Shown here piece by piece: positions 1-7,330 of a stretch of DNA of 24,046 nucleotides. Source of the stretch: a virus; the IMG/VR virus record IMGVR_UViG_3300030107_003145, positions 1 to 24,046 of that record; one strand, written 5' to 3'. Positions within the stretch are counted from its first letter, which is position 1. Each line of letters opens with the position of its first letter. The notes beneath the pieces were generated by a model, which saw nothing but the letters and a program-made list of their open reading frames with translations, was not told the DNA's origin and made no database searches. A program made the translations under genes and the position numbers.

Positions 1-590
1 ATCTCGCTCCAAACCAATAATTGACTAATATGCCCTGTTCCGTACAGCCCCGTCAAAGAAACAGGAGCATCGCCCGAAATACTTAAATCCCCAAGAGCGC
101 TAGTCCCAGCTAGGCCTGTTATTGAAATAACATTATTAGTTACCAGACTCAGGCTACCTAAAGCCGAAGTTCCCGCTAATCCAGTCGGATAAACATTGGC
201 AGCGCCTGTTACAGTTTCATCGCCTTGAGAAACTGTGGAAGCTGTGCCACTAACACCAACAAGAGCGACACCATTAGCAATAACCGTGCCAACCGCCCCT
301 GTTGCCGCTAGCCCTGTTTCTGAAACATTTGCATCACCACTGACACTTTCTGTGCCTAAAGCGGTGGTTCCAGCAAGTCCTGTAACAGAAAGATTGCAGA
401 CTCCTGTAACGGTAAGAGAGCCAACCGAACCTGTTGCTGCTACTCCTGTTTCTGAAACGTTTGCATCACAGGTAATGGTCAGTGAACTTACAGCACCAGT
501 GCCCGCTAGACCCGTTAGTTCAACGGGTACGGGATTACCCCATGTCCCAGAGTTCCAGGTACTCCGACCCCAGCCAGTGATATTAGCCAT
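1..590 (-). CDS. Repetitive tail protein, partial (C-terminus beyond window)
   Basis: The reading frame starts at ATG 590-588 and stays open to base 1, so the C-terminus lies outside the window. The N-terminus reads MANITGWGRSTWNSGTWG, a tryptophan- and glycine-rich head. Imperfect repeats of about 20-25 residues follow, built on TGLAGTSALG and SGDANVSETG (Thr, Gly, Ala, Val, Ser), with no charged stretches. Such low-charge beta repeats are typical of phage tail-fibre or tail-surface proteins, and the gene is the last of the leftward tail block. It follows the 143-residue gene by 9 bases. Its ribosome site is weak, so it may depend on coupling. Tail assignment is inferred from composition and position; the exact part (fibre, needle or surface protein) is unknown. 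Confidence 0.75.
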   Translation of the reverse strand, partial: MANITGWGRSTWNSGTWGNPVPVELTGLAGTGAVSSLTITCDANVSETGVAATGSVGSLTVTGVCNLSVTGLAGTTALGTESVSGDANVSETGLAATGAVGTVIANGVALVGVSGTASTVSQGDETVTGAANVYPTGLAGTSALGSLSLVTNNVISITGLAGTSALGDLSISGDAPVSLTGLYGTGHISQLLVWSE

Positions 591-599
591 TGGCTAACT

Positions 600-1031
600 C
601 TACGCTATTCTAATAACAGCGTTACTTGCGTCTGCGGTTGGGAAAGATATGGTAAAGCTACCTGCTGTGCTGGTTTTGTTTCCACCGAAATCAAACACTG
701 CAACTGCTGGATCACCAGTAGCTGTGTCATTATAAATCATGCAGCCTCTTGCCGTAATTGTGCAAGTACCAAACGTCAAATCAGAGAAATCAGTGAACGC
801 AGTTGTCCCCGATGTGCTCGGGTTGACATTTGTTAAAGCTGATCCGCCCGCACTATAGTTTGTGCCTGTTGCCTCTTGGTTAGTGGAATAAGCTGTGGTA
901 GAAGCACTCATAGTCGCAGAGCTAGTATATAAAGCGAGCTTGAAAGAATTTCCTCCAGATGCTTTAAAGTTATGTACCGCTTGCAGAAGCTCACTTTTGA
1001 AAGAAGTACACATTGCTTGTGTTATAGCCAT
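600..1031 (-). CDS. Putative tail/virion structural protein
   Basis: This 143-residue protein has an amphipathic N-terminal helix (residues 1-25) and then a Ser/Thr/Gly-rich beta-type region with few charges, as in phage tail or virion components. The motif FKLALYTSSAT near residue 30 and the closing segment with FPTADASNAVIRIA resemble proteins often found beside repetitive tail proteins in marine phages (recalled, not searched). Its ATG overlaps the stop of the upstream gene by one base (TAATG), with AGGAG eight bases ahead, so the two are translationally coupled. The precise function is unknown. Confidence 0.7.
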   Translation of the reverse strand: MAITQAMCTSFKSELLQAVHNFKASGGNSFKLALYTSSATMSASTTAYSTNQEATGTNYSAGGSALTNVNPSTSGTTAFTDFSDLTFGTCTITARGCMIYNDTATGDPAVAVFDFGGNKTSTAGSFTISFPTADASNAVIRIA

Positions 1032-1321
1032 TATAGTCTCCTAATAATTTCCGCAAGGTCCTTATGGCCCTGCGCCTCTAATTGATTACCTATTGTACAC
1101 ATGTGGTTTTTTATCGCCTCTTTCATGTAGTAGGTAATAACAAATTGACACGTTTTTTTAAAGGCATGGGCTTGTGCTCTAATTGGATCCGGCGCTGTGT
1201 CGCTCACCGAAACTAATTTATTAGTAGCCATTTCAGCAACTTCTTCTACTGTATGGCCTCTACCATGTGTTGTCTTTACTCCAAGGTTTCCTATGGAGAG
1301 TGTAAATGAATCAGTTTCCAT
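1031..1321 (-). CDS. Conserved hypothetical phage protein (96 aa)
   Basis: A small mixed-charge protein with a short beta-like N-terminus, then GRGHTVEEVAEMATNKL and a helical remainder (APDPIRAQAHAFKKTCQFVITYYMKEAI). It has no signal peptide or membrane segment. It is coupled on both sides by TAATG overlaps, to the 234-residue gene upstream and the 143-residue gene downstream. The position among adaptor and tail genes suggests a role in tail assembly or as a minor virion part, but nothing in the sequence proves it. Confidence 0.7.
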   Translation of the reverse strand: METDSFTLSIGNLGVKTTHGRGHTVEEVAEMATNKLVSVSDTAPDPIRAQAHAFKKTCQFVITYYMKEAIKNHMCTIGNQLEAQGHKDLAEIIRRL

Positions 1322-2025
1322 TAATATTTCTCTGGTTCCGGTGGACCAATGTCTTGTCTCCCTGAAATGCCAGAAGGCTTCTCTTCCTCCATGACATCGG
1401 AAAACTTTCCGACGACCAATTCACCTTTGTCTAAATATACTACAGGAGGGTTATCAAGTCTATGGTAGCCATAGAGCTTTTCCTTTAAAGGGATGTTCGT
1501 ATCTAGCATCGGGGAACGAGCGCCAATGGAAACGTCCATTCCTGCGTCCATGCACTTAGACAACCAAAACTCACAACACCCTCTCCCCGATTCTCCAAAA
1601 TAAACATTCGATTTATAAGCAAAATCTGCGCCAAAAACACTTAGTTTTCCTACCTTTTTCCACAAGGCAAAAGCAAGGGCATAAGCGATTGTGTTGTTCA
1701 AGTATGCGCAACCTAAGTCTTTAACAACTTCTTCTAATGGGAACAGTTTAATAGCTGGAACCCGACTATCGAGCTCACAAGAATATACTGGGATTTCTAG
1801 CCCTGGAAGAGTTTTTCTCATCACTTGAGTTTGTGGCCCTGCGTCAAATGTATCAAAGAAACGTGAAACAGGATCCATTATAAACACACGATCACACTTA
1901 GTAACTGCGCACATAGAATTAATGCCCCAAACCTCATCGTACTCCTGACTATGAGAAAGGCTCATGTGAAAATCCAGTTGGCTTTGCCCCATAGCAACCA
2001 GTGCAATGTGTTTATTTTCTAGCAT
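1321..2025 (-). CDS. Rossmann-type protein, DUF115 / sialyltransferase-42-like
   Basis: This 234-residue protein begins with a hydrophobic strand and turn, HIALVAMGQSQLDF (6-19), followed by YDEVWGINSM (29-38) and CDRVFIMDP (44-52). Residues 108-135 read LNNTIAYALAFALWKKVGKLSVFGADF. The layout of N/G-rich turn, long Ala-rich helix, then a strand ending in G-x-D-F resembles the DUF115/MptE-like fold and Cst-II-type sialyltransferases, which use nucleotide-activated substrates. The last 25 residues are charged and Pro-rich and look disordered. It sits between an adaptor gene and a small tail-region gene with coupled ends. It may modify a tail or host glycan, or be a catalytically dead structural copy. 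The family link is by eye and needs a profile search. Confidence 0.55.
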   Translation of the reverse strand: MLENKHIALVAMGQSQLDFHMSLSHSQEYDEVWGINSMCAVTKCDRVFIMDPVSRFFDTFDAGPQTQVMRKTLPGLEIPVYSCELDSRVPAIKLFPLEEVVKDLGCAYLNNTIAYALAFALWKKVGKLSVFGADFAYKSNVYFGESGRGCCEFWLSKCMDAGMDVSIGARSPMLDTNIPLKEKLYGYHRLDNPPVVYLDKGELVVGKFSDVMEEEKPSGISGRQDIGPPEPEKY

Positions 2026-2697
2026 CTACTGCTGTTGTTGTTGTCGCGGGTTGACAAAAACCCTTTGCCTATCAAAGCGGTTCTCGTCTCTCGTAGCTCT
2101 TCCTTCCATTAAAGCGGTTGTTCTAGCAAGATTTTCTTGAAAACGCTGTTCAAAAACATTGGTTTCATTAATGTCTTGCTTCATAAAAATACTGGCTTCT
2201 ACCAAAGACCCGTACAACAACAAGTCAGGCGCGTTGTCTGAAATCCAGGTTGTGCCGCTATCTCCAGCCGCTGTTAATGAAGCAGGCTGGTACAGATAAT
2301 GTAGTTCAAAAGTTAAATTAGCGTTAGGTGTTGGCGCTAAAATAAAGGTATCGTCATCGAATTGTCCATAATACTTAGGTACCCCGGTCGTTGAGGCTGC
2401 TTGGGTATAGCTGCGCATAAAACTAGGGTGTTTTAGCAATAAGTAAGTGTATTTACTGTCACTGTCCAACACAGCCAAGCTCAAAGGCGCAACAAAATCG
2501 GAAGGCGCAGACAGGTACTGGTTCCCTGATGAAGCGGTTCCGGTTACGTTTTTACGAAAAACATTAAGCTCAATTGTATTAAATATACGGTTTTCCGCTT
2601 GCTTAATAAATGTATCAAGCGTATTGGTAAAAGTTGTCTCAGAATTATCCATGTAATTCTGAATCGCTGTTTTCATTCCACTATAAGTAAAGCTCAC
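2026..2697 (-). CDS. Head-tail adaptor / connector-like protein (SU10 adaptor-like)
   Basis: The N-terminus, with TYSGMKTAIQNYMDNSETTFTNTLDTFIKQAENRIFNTI spread over residues 4-42, is the helical start seen in phage adaptor proteins that dock on the portal. A beta-rich middle follows, with FVAPLSLAVLD and YYGQFDDDTFILAPTPNANLTFELHYLYQP (spans within 68-135). The end is helical and finishes in NPRQQQQQ. Size (223 aa) and domain order match the SU10-type adaptor family as I know it. Its ATG overlaps the stop of the 253-residue gene by four bases (ATGA). Likely role: joining portal and tail. Confidence in a connector role is good; the exact family is inferred. Confidence 0.65.
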   Translation of the reverse strand: MSFTYSGMKTAIQNYMDNSETTFTNTLDTFIKQAENRIFNTIELNVFRKNVTGTASSGNQYLSAPSDFVAPLSLAVLDSDSKYTYLLLKHPSFMRSYTQAASTTGVPKYYGQFDDDTFILAPTPNANLTFELHYLYQPASLTAAGDSGTTWISDNAPDLLLYGSLVEASIFMKQDINETNVFEQRFQENLARTTALMEGRATRDENRFDRQRVFVNPRQQQQQ

Positions 2698-3455
2698 GAT
2701 GTTGGCCCTGCTGTTGCTGTAGATCCGCCACCGGTAATGTCTCCGGTTGTAGCGGTTCCTGTTGAAGTAAATTTATATTCGTTATCGTCCACAACTGTTA
2801 TTGTATATCCATTTGAGCTTTCAAGCACGGTTGTTGTTATTCCATCAAACGCTTCGGTGCTACGAAAACGAACTGTGTCGCCCGTGGTCCTGTTGTGCTT
2901 AAACTCGGTCACATGAATTATAGCATTTTCTCCCGAAGCCGCTGTTCTAAAAGGGTTTAAAGGCAATAGTGCCTGAGCGGGACCCACTGAAACAAAGGCT
3001 CCTCCGCCTCTTGCTCCACTTGTGCCTGTTCCAGCAACGGCTGAAAAAGTGTAGGTATCCGCGTCAACCTTTGTAATCGAATAAGCGTCTGGATCAACTA
3101 AAGTTCCACTGGTGAAGCCATCAAAAGCCTCTGCTCCTCTAAAACGTACTTTGTCCCCGGTACTTCTGCCGTGGTCGTCTTCAAAAACTTTAATAACCGC
3201 GCTTCCCGCTGTTGAAAGAAAAGGATTATTGGTCAGTAAAGCATCTGCCACCGGTTCTGTTCTAGCAGGACGTGGGTTGCGCAAAGCTTCCGCGTCCGCT
3301 GTAAAATGAGGTGGGTTTAATTGTGGGTGCTTAGGGCTCCACTGATCTGGGCCAACTAAAAATCCGTCCCAGGTCTTTTTCATGTCCCTTAAACGATAAC
3401 GAAACCCAGATATATCACAAATACCCCAAGCCTTTTTTCCGCTCGCAAAAGCCAT
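2694..3455 (-). CDS. Virion protein with duplicated beta domain
   Basis: This 253-residue protein opens with AWGICDISGFRYRLRDMKK, then WDGFLVGPDQWSPKHPQ. This resembles a phage N-terminal zinc-knuckle-like segment that normally carries CDICG, but the second cysteine is Ser here. Two copies of one domain follow, at about 77-157 and 167-247. Each starts NPF, then has TGDxVRFR, EAFDG, YxITxVDxxxYxF and a Gly-rich tail. The duplication is clear by alignment of these landmarks. The gene is coupled to both neighbours and lies between two adaptor-like genes, so a neck or tail-tube-associated structural role is likely. No enzyme motif is visible. Confidence 0.65.
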   Translation of the reverse strand: MAFASGKKAWGICDISGFRYRLRDMKKTWDGFLVGPDQWSPKHPQLNPPHFTADAEALRNPRPARTEPVADALLTNNPFLSTAGSAVIKVFEDDHGRSTGDKVRFRGAEAFDGFTSGTLVDPDAYSITKVDADTYTFSAVAGTGTSGARGGGAFVSVGPAQALLPLNPFRTAASGENAIIHVTEFKHNRTTGDTVRFRSTEAFDGITTTVLESSNGYTITVVDDNEYKFTSTGTATTGDITGGGSTATAGPTS

Positions 3456-4126
3456 TAGATAATTGTCCTAGACGGCAAAAAACGAGAGCTTACTGTATCT
3501 ATGTTTTCAGAGGCGGCTCGTGCCCATTCTTCGTCATAGATTTGTTTGAGCATTTGCACACGATCCGGAGTTCTTTTAATAGCTATATAATAAGCCAGTC
3601 CCGCTGCCATAGCTGGGAGAAACTCAAACGTTATTTCCAGTGTATTAGTAAAAACGCCCGCGTCTTGTATGCGAGTTAAAGCATAGTAACGAAAAACATC
3701 TGTGGAGTTTTCTGGTGCTGGATATAAATACAGCTTCGGCGTTATGCTTTTTTCTACATAAAACTGCGTCGGCCTTGATTTCGTACTCTTGTTTGGAAGA
3801 TAGTGGTAATCACTACGACTAATCCTGTCTACTTGATAATCGGTGGTTGTTCCCCCAGAAGTGCGACGAATAACAGCGGAGAGCACATTAACTAGATCCG
3901 TGTCAAGATCATAGCTGGTAGTGCCTTCTGTTAAAGACTCCGTTCTTTCAACAATAAGCCAAAGATTTAATCCGCGATTCGCCCACTCAGCGAACATAAG
4001 ATTAAGGGACCGCCTAGCTGTTTCCAGATCGTAGCCGGTCCTTAATTCTAGTCCACAACGTTCAAACGCTTCTTCGATCAACTCGTCGACGTTTAGATCG
4101 AACGTAGTTGTTCCTGACGTAGCCAT
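3455..4126 (-). CDS. Tail accessory / head completion protein (P22 gp4-like)
   Basis: A protein of 223 residues. Residues 10-60 contain DELIEEAFERCGLE, TARRSLNLMFAEWANRGLNLW and IVERTESLTEGTTSYDLD. The pattern of N-terminal helices, then 'RSLNLMFAEW..RGLNLW', then a beta sandwich (VNVLSAVIRR, PTQFYVE, PKLYLYPAPE) is characteristic of P22 gp4 / T7 gp11-type proteins that form the ring beneath the portal and stabilise packaged DNA. The C-terminal helix with MAAGLAYYIAIKR and RVQMLKQIYDEEWARA fits. It is joined to its neighbours by TAATG overlaps. The family assignment rests on recognisable motifs, not a search. Confidence 0.72.
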   Translation of the reverse strand: MATSGTTTFDLNVDELIEEAFERCGLELRTGYDLETARRSLNLMFAEWANRGLNLWLIVERTESLTEGTTSYDLDTDLVNVLSAVIRRTSGGTTTDYQVDRISRSDYHYLPNKSTKSRPTQFYVEKSITPKLYLYPAPENSTDVFRYYALTRIQDAGVFTNTLEITFEFLPAMAAGLAYYIAIKRTPDRVQMLKQIYDEEWARAASENIDTVSSRFLPSRTII

Positions 4127-4548
4127 TAGTTATTAGGTGCTTCGTAATACTTATTGAACTCACACCAAACGGTGTATTCGTTCCCTGCATCAGCGGTGGA
4201 CGGAACTACTAAGAGAACGTCTCCTGTGTATCCCGATGCTTCTGTATTAACTAGACCTCCAATTGAACTAAAGTCAAACATGTTGTCATAAGCTAAAGTC
4301 AAAAAAGTGACATTTGTAGTTGCGTCCCAATCAAGAGATGCAGGTGCGTCAGGCGCTCCACTACAGGTGTACCAGATTTTGTTCAGCGCTACATGAGCAC
4401 ATGTTTCTTTATTAGCAGACTGGTTCAAAGCGGAAACGTCAACTAATGTTGTGCTACTCCCTGTTCCGTCTGAATAAACAGAACAATATGTAACCAGCTT
4501 CTTATCGTAGTCGTATTGAATAGTTGGTCCTGTGACTGAATCAGCCAT
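4126..4548 (-). CDS. Hypothetical virion-associated protein (140 aa)
   Basis: A mostly beta-type, acidic, Ser/Thr-rich protein with no charged coiled coil, membrane segment or enzyme motif. It contains four cysteines (near YCSVYS, ETCAHVAL, WYTCSG and VWCEF). It begins after AGGAGGTGACACATG, one of the strongest ribosome sites in the block, which suggests abundant product. It lies between the decoration-like 168-residue protein and the gp4-like adaptor, so it may be a minor head or neck protein. Function not recognised. Confidence 0.65.
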   Translation of the reverse strand: MADSVTGPTIQYDYDKKLVTYCSVYSDGTGSSTTLVDVSALNQSANKETCAHVALNKIWYTCSGAPDAPASLDWDATTNVTFLTLAYDNMFDFSSIGGLVNTEASGYTGDVLLVVPSTADAGNEYTVWCEFNKYYEAPNN

Positions 4549-4558
4549 GTGTCACCTC

Positions 4559-5065
4559 CTACGAATCTGCGAATGGTGTTACTATAGTTCCTGATCCAAG
4601 AATGAGTCCTTCAACAGCATACTTAGCAGAAGCCATCGCAGTTACTTTTACAATACTGCCAGCAAGTCCGCCCTTAGTGCTTCCGTTCATAGTAATAACA
4701 TCGTTACTTGAGCCAGATATAAAGGTCTTCCCTGTTGAATCATCGACTCCAGTATAAAGGCCGCCCACAAACTTATCTGTGCCATCGGTCAATATATCCA
4801 TGTCTGTCGCCGCTGTAACAACTATAAATGTAAAGGTAGCGCCTAAGTTATTGGTTTGGTTAGGATCGTCGTCCGCGCCTGGTGCAGTCGCAACAATAGA
4901 AGGCAGTGTAAACTTGCCGTCTGCATCATTGGTTATTAAGACCTTACCGGCATGAGAAGCTACTGTCAAAGACGTATCAGCGGTCAAACTGACTACGTTA
5001 GCGTTCCCTGCGGAAATAAAACCAGCCAATGATTGAACTGGTCCCGAAAAGGTTGATTTAGCCAT
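4559..5065 (-). CDS. Putative capsid decoration / surface protein
   Basis: This 168-residue protein begins AKSTFSGPVQSLAGFISAG and continues with low-charge beta sequence rich in Gly, Ala, Thr and Val (ISAGNANVVSLTADTSLTV, GGLYTGVDDSTGKTFISG). This composition and N-terminus are familiar from proteins lying next to the major capsid gene in marine phages and usually read as head decoration proteins. It is the first gene after the capsid terminator and has its own strong ribosome site (CAGGAGGAAAATTATG). A stem with a T-run just upstream may control how much transcript reaches it. Decoration role inferred. Confidence 0.6.
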   Translation of the reverse strand: MAKSTFSGPVQSLAGFISAGNANVVSLTADTSLTVASHAGKVLITNDADGKFTLPSIVATAPGADDDPNQTNNLGATFTFIVVTAATDMDILTDGTDKFVGGLYTGVDDSTGKTFISGSSNDVITMNGSTKGGLAGSIVKVTAMASAKYAVEGLILGSGTIVTPFADS

Positions 5066-5080
5066 AATTTTCCTCCTGAG

Positions 5081-5132
5081 AAAAAAATAAGTCCTACCGT
5101 CTTGGCTTGTCTGCTAGGTCAGTCTGTAGGAC
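5081..5132 (-). promoter_or_regulatory. Stem plus T-run in leader of the 168-aa gene
   Basis: Read leftward, GTCCTAC (5132-5126) pairs perfectly with GTAGGAC (5097-5091) across a 28-base loop. It is followed by TTATTTTTTT (5090-5081) and, after three bases, the AGGAGG ribosome site of the next gene. The stem-then-T shape is that of a weak intrinsic terminator or attenuator. The long loop makes it weaker than the upstream hairpin at 5191-5210. It could instead be a stabilising or processing stem. Confidence 0.4.
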
Positions 5133-5153
5133 AAGTTACTCCTAGATACAATA

Positions 5154-5159
5154 ACTATA
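5154..5159 (-). promoter_or_regulatory. Possible leftward -10 (TATAGT) after capsid terminator
   Basis: Genes left of the capsid terminator need either read-through or their own promoter. The leftward sequence TATAGT lies between the terminator and the first downstream gene, but no good -35 hexamer stands at the right distance. The call is weak and rests mainly on position. Confidence 0.2.
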
Positions 5160-5180
5160 CTACTTGGAAAGACGTGAAAA

Positions 5181-5210
5181 AGAAAGAAAAAAGGGAGCCG
5201 AAGCTCCCTT
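5181..5210 (-). terminator. Intrinsic terminator after the major capsid gene
   Basis: Read leftward, AAGGGAGC-TTCG-GCTCCCTT (5210-5191) forms a perfect 8-bp stem closed by C-UUCG-G, the most stable common tetraloop, followed at once by a T-rich tract (TTTTCTTTCT). It ends 75 bases past the capsid stop codon. The strength and location suggest that most head-module transcripts stop here, separating abundant capsid mRNA from the neck and tail genes beyond. Confidence 0.9.
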
Positions 5211-5284
5211 TTCTGTAATACTGAGTAAGAAAGTCTGTTTGTACTACAAACAGTGTATTACCTCTTCCATATTTAGCTTGTTGC

Positions 5285-6193
5285 TTACGCTCCGGGGCTG
5301 CCAAAGACTGCTCGGGGGTCAGACCACCCAAACGAATATCTTTCGCGTGCCTTGTATCGTACATTACCGGTATCGAAATCCGCTTCCATTGAAGTCTTGA
5401 TTGGTGAACGGTTAAACATTTTAAATCCGTTTGGACAATCAGTCTTAATGAACCACGCATCTGTATCAGTAAGATAATGATTTACGGTATAGCCTTCAGG
5501 GACCATGCCCATGTTGCGTATAGCGTTAATATCATTATCAGAAGTAGCGACACGTCCCTGTGATTCCATCAAACGATCAGCGGTAAATTGAAGCTCTTTA
5601 GGAATAATTAGTTTCATTCCTTGAAGAGCGACTTTTAGTCCGCGTTCATCAGTAAATGCTGCAATATCAATCAGAGCTTGCTCTAACGAAGTTTCGTTAA
5701 GATCAGCCGAGGTAGAAAGCTCATTACGCAAATTAGCGCCGCCCACAGTTGGGTGGTCTGTTGCGCAAAGTTCTTTACCGTCGCCGCCTACATAACTTGA
5801 GTTAAAGGCTCTGTTTAATACAGAGGCAGATTTTACTTGCTTGGTGTTGCTCATACTTCTAGCAAGCGCACGAGTGTATCTTGCTGACAGTTTGTCATAA
5901 AGATTGTCCTCGATAGCTTCTTCAGTAATTGAAAACGCCAATGCAATCGTTTCATGGGTATACCGAGATGTGAAGGCTTCTTGTGCTTGATCGAATGCTA
6001 CTCCGGCTCCTTCCGATTTAACAGGTGCTGTGTCGAAACCAGTAAGCATAACCTCTTCTTCAAAAGCTCTGTCACTAGATTCCATGTCATAAATTTCTTC
6101 ATGTTCTTGGTCATAGCGACTGTACTCTAGTCCAAAGAGAGCATTCAAGCCAGGTAGCAATTCTTTTACGAGTTGCGCTCTACTTATAGCCAT
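5285..6193 (-). CDS. Major capsid protein (HK97-fold, Mu gpT-like)
   Basis: This 302-residue protein begins MAISRAQLVKELLPGLNALFGLEYSRY and goes on with FEEEVMLTGFDTAPVKSEGAGVAFDQ (residues about 44-69), FTSRYTHETIALAFSITEEAIEDNLYDKL (74-102) and a C-terminus KARERYSFGWSDPRAVFGSPGA. The E/F-loop-like acidic region, the 'Y.HETIALAFSITEEAIEDN' helix and the closing 'RERYSFGW.DPR' are typical of Mu gpT-related major head proteins with the HK97 fold. Size fits. It has an AAGGAG ribosome site seven bases before the ATG and is followed by a strong terminator, as expected for the most abundant virion protein. The co-chaperonin and scaffold genes are just upstream. Confidence 0.85.
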   Translation of the reverse strand: MAISRAQLVKELLPGLNALFGLEYSRYDQEHEEIYDMESSDRAFEEEVMLTGFDTAPVKSEGAGVAFDQAQEAFTSRYTHETIALAFSITEEAIEDNLYDKLSARYTRALARSMSNTKQVKSASVLNRAFNSSYVGGDGKELCATDHPTVGGANLRNELSTSADLNETSLEQALIDIAAFTDERGLKVALQGMKLIIPKELQFTADRLMESQGRVATSDNDINAIRNMGMVPEGYTVNHYLTDTDAWFIKTDCPNGFKMFNRSPIKTSMEADFDTGNVRYKARERYSFGWSDPRAVFGSPGA

Positions 6194-6205
6194 TATTTAT
6201 ACTCC

Positions 6206-6787
6206 TTAAGTTCCAGCTACAGGTCCTCTATAAGCATGTTCGTTAATTTGTACTACCAAATTAGCGTTATCTGCTGTGAGATCCCCATTAATATCGTCTT
6301 GAACCACGCCAATAATCTTGAGCTGAAGCCCTTGAGTTGTGGCGATTGTGCTTGAATCAAGCTCTCGAGTGCTTACGCCCGTTGTTGTACTACCGCCAAT
6401 ACCATCTGTGTCAGCATTTCTACCGATACAGGTCTGCGCTGAGGCACCATCTGCTTGTACGACAAACAGTTGGTTAGGGTCGTCATAGATATATGCTTCT
6501 ATTGCGCCACTTCCGAGTGCAGTTGTGCTGGCTGGGTAATAATTCTTAAAGGTCGGTGTGCCGTCAGTTGCAACATAGTAGCAATGCGAAAATACGCCAA
6601 CTAGGTTAGCAGAACTAGCTGCTGCCCTGTTGATAAACCCACTTGCGAATATAGTTAAGTCACCTTGAAAGATGCTTGTACCATATCCAGTGGTCACAAT
6701 ATTATATTTGTTTGCTTCTTGTACAGCCGAACCAACATTTAGACCTTTGTACGGACGAAGCCCGAAGGCTTTATCTACGTTTGCCAT
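6206..6787 (-). CDS. Putative head decoration / stabilisation protein
   Basis: A 193-residue protein starting MANVDKAFGLRPYKGLNVG, a start often seen in proteins directly upstream of Mu gpT-like capsid genes. The rest is beta-rich, with YNIVTTGYGTSIFQGDLTIF, GVFSHCYYVATDG and a C-terminal QLKIIGVVQDDIN...NLVVQINEHAYRGP. A single small beta-barrel is plausible. It is transcribed with the capsid gene (12 bases between). Its ribosome site AAGGAAC lies inside a small hairpin (6788-6806). Decoration or head-fibre role is inferred from context and recalled relatives. Confidence 0.65.
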   Translation of the reverse strand: MANVDKAFGLRPYKGLNVGSAVQEANKYNIVTTGYGTSIFQGDLTIFASGFINRAAASSANLVGVFSHCYYVATDGTPTFKNYYPASTTALGSGAIEAYIYDDPNQLFVVQADGASAQTCIGRNADTDGIGGSTTTGVSTRELDSSTIATTQGLQLKIIGVVQDDINGDLTADNANLVVQINEHAYRGPVAGT

Positions 6788-6806
6788 TTATTAAGTTCCT
6801 TAATAA
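6788..6806 (-). promoter_or_regulatory. Hairpin covering the ribosome site of the decoration gene
   Basis: Read leftward, TTATTAAG-GAA-CTTAATAA forms a perfect 8-bp, AU-rich stem with a three-base loop, ending next to the ATG at 6787. The Shine-Dalgarno bases AAGGAA span the stem top and loop. A second short palindrome, TTTACCGGTAAA, lies at 6819-6830. The structure could lower translation initiation or protect the mRNA. Confidence 0.4.
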
Positions 6807-6833
6807 CGATGAATTATATTTACCGGTAAAAAA

Positions 6834-7328
6834 TCAGTTTTTATCGACTGCTCTCTTACCGCCCAAAGTAACACGAGTTTGTCGGCTTGGTTTTGAAACC
6901 GACATAGAGGGATGTGTTCCGTCTCTGAAGTAATCGTTGTCGACTGCATCCATTTGACCTTCAGTTCTTTCGTCAAAGTGAGTTTGTCGTTCATGTACGG
7001 TTTCTTCAGGTATACGGGCCAATATCAGCCCTCCTACCCCAATACATCCTGCGTGTTTACCATCTTCAATGGTGGGAGCTTCAAAGTCTGGATATTCGTC
7101 TGCTCTCACAGGTTCATATCCTTCACGGAGTCTTGCTGACATGTTTTTTGTGTCAGATTGTCCGCGGACCTCTGTTCTTACCCATCTATGTCGATAGCCT
7201 TCAGGGGCTGGGGGTGCATCCAATGCGGATGGGGGAGACCAAGGTTTACGTCGAGATTGTTTTTCTCTAGTATCGGCCTCGCGTGAAGCTCGAGTTGTTT
7301 CTTTTACGTCTGTTGTGGTTTTAGCCAT
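6834..7328 (-). CDS. Conserved hypothetical head-module protein (164 aa)
   Basis: The protein is strongly charged. The N-terminus is Lys/Arg/Glu-rich (KETTRASREADTREKQSRRK), then WSPPSALDAPPAPEGYRHRW and VRTEVRGQSD, then SARLREGYEPVRADEYPDFE. A Gly-rich hydrophobic patch (GCIGVGGLILARIP) and a basic tail follow. The middle motifs RxRWVR and LREGYEPV recur in short proteins between scaffold and capsid genes of marine phages, as I recall them. It has no enzyme motif and no membrane helix. It lies directly after the scaffold-like gene with a two-base gap. A role in head assembly is likely but undefined. Confidence 0.65.
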   Translation of the reverse strand: MAKTTTDVKETTRASREADTREKQSRRKPWSPPSALDAPPAPEGYRHRWVRTEVRGQSDTKNMSARLREGYEPVRADEYPDFEAPTIEDGKHAGCIGVGGLILARIPEETVHERQTHFDERTEGQMDAVDNDYFRDGTHPSMSVSKPSRQTRVTLGGKRAVDKN

Positions 7329-7330
7329 TT

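Noticed and set aside
235-597. 120-residue plus-strand frame with repeated sequence
   Set aside because: It is antisense to the repetitive tail protein. Its repeats mirror that gene, and the minus frame has the coupled position and a typical tail N-terminus.
5091-5132. Possible tRNA-like fold (7-bp closing stem) before the decoration gene
   Set aside because: The enclosed 28 bases cannot form the three tRNA arms, and no T-loop or anticodon loop consensus is present.
5155-5460. 101-residue minus-strand frame after the capsid gene
   Set aside because: It overlaps the capsid C-terminus in another frame and runs across the strong terminator hairpin; no ribosome site and no coding character.
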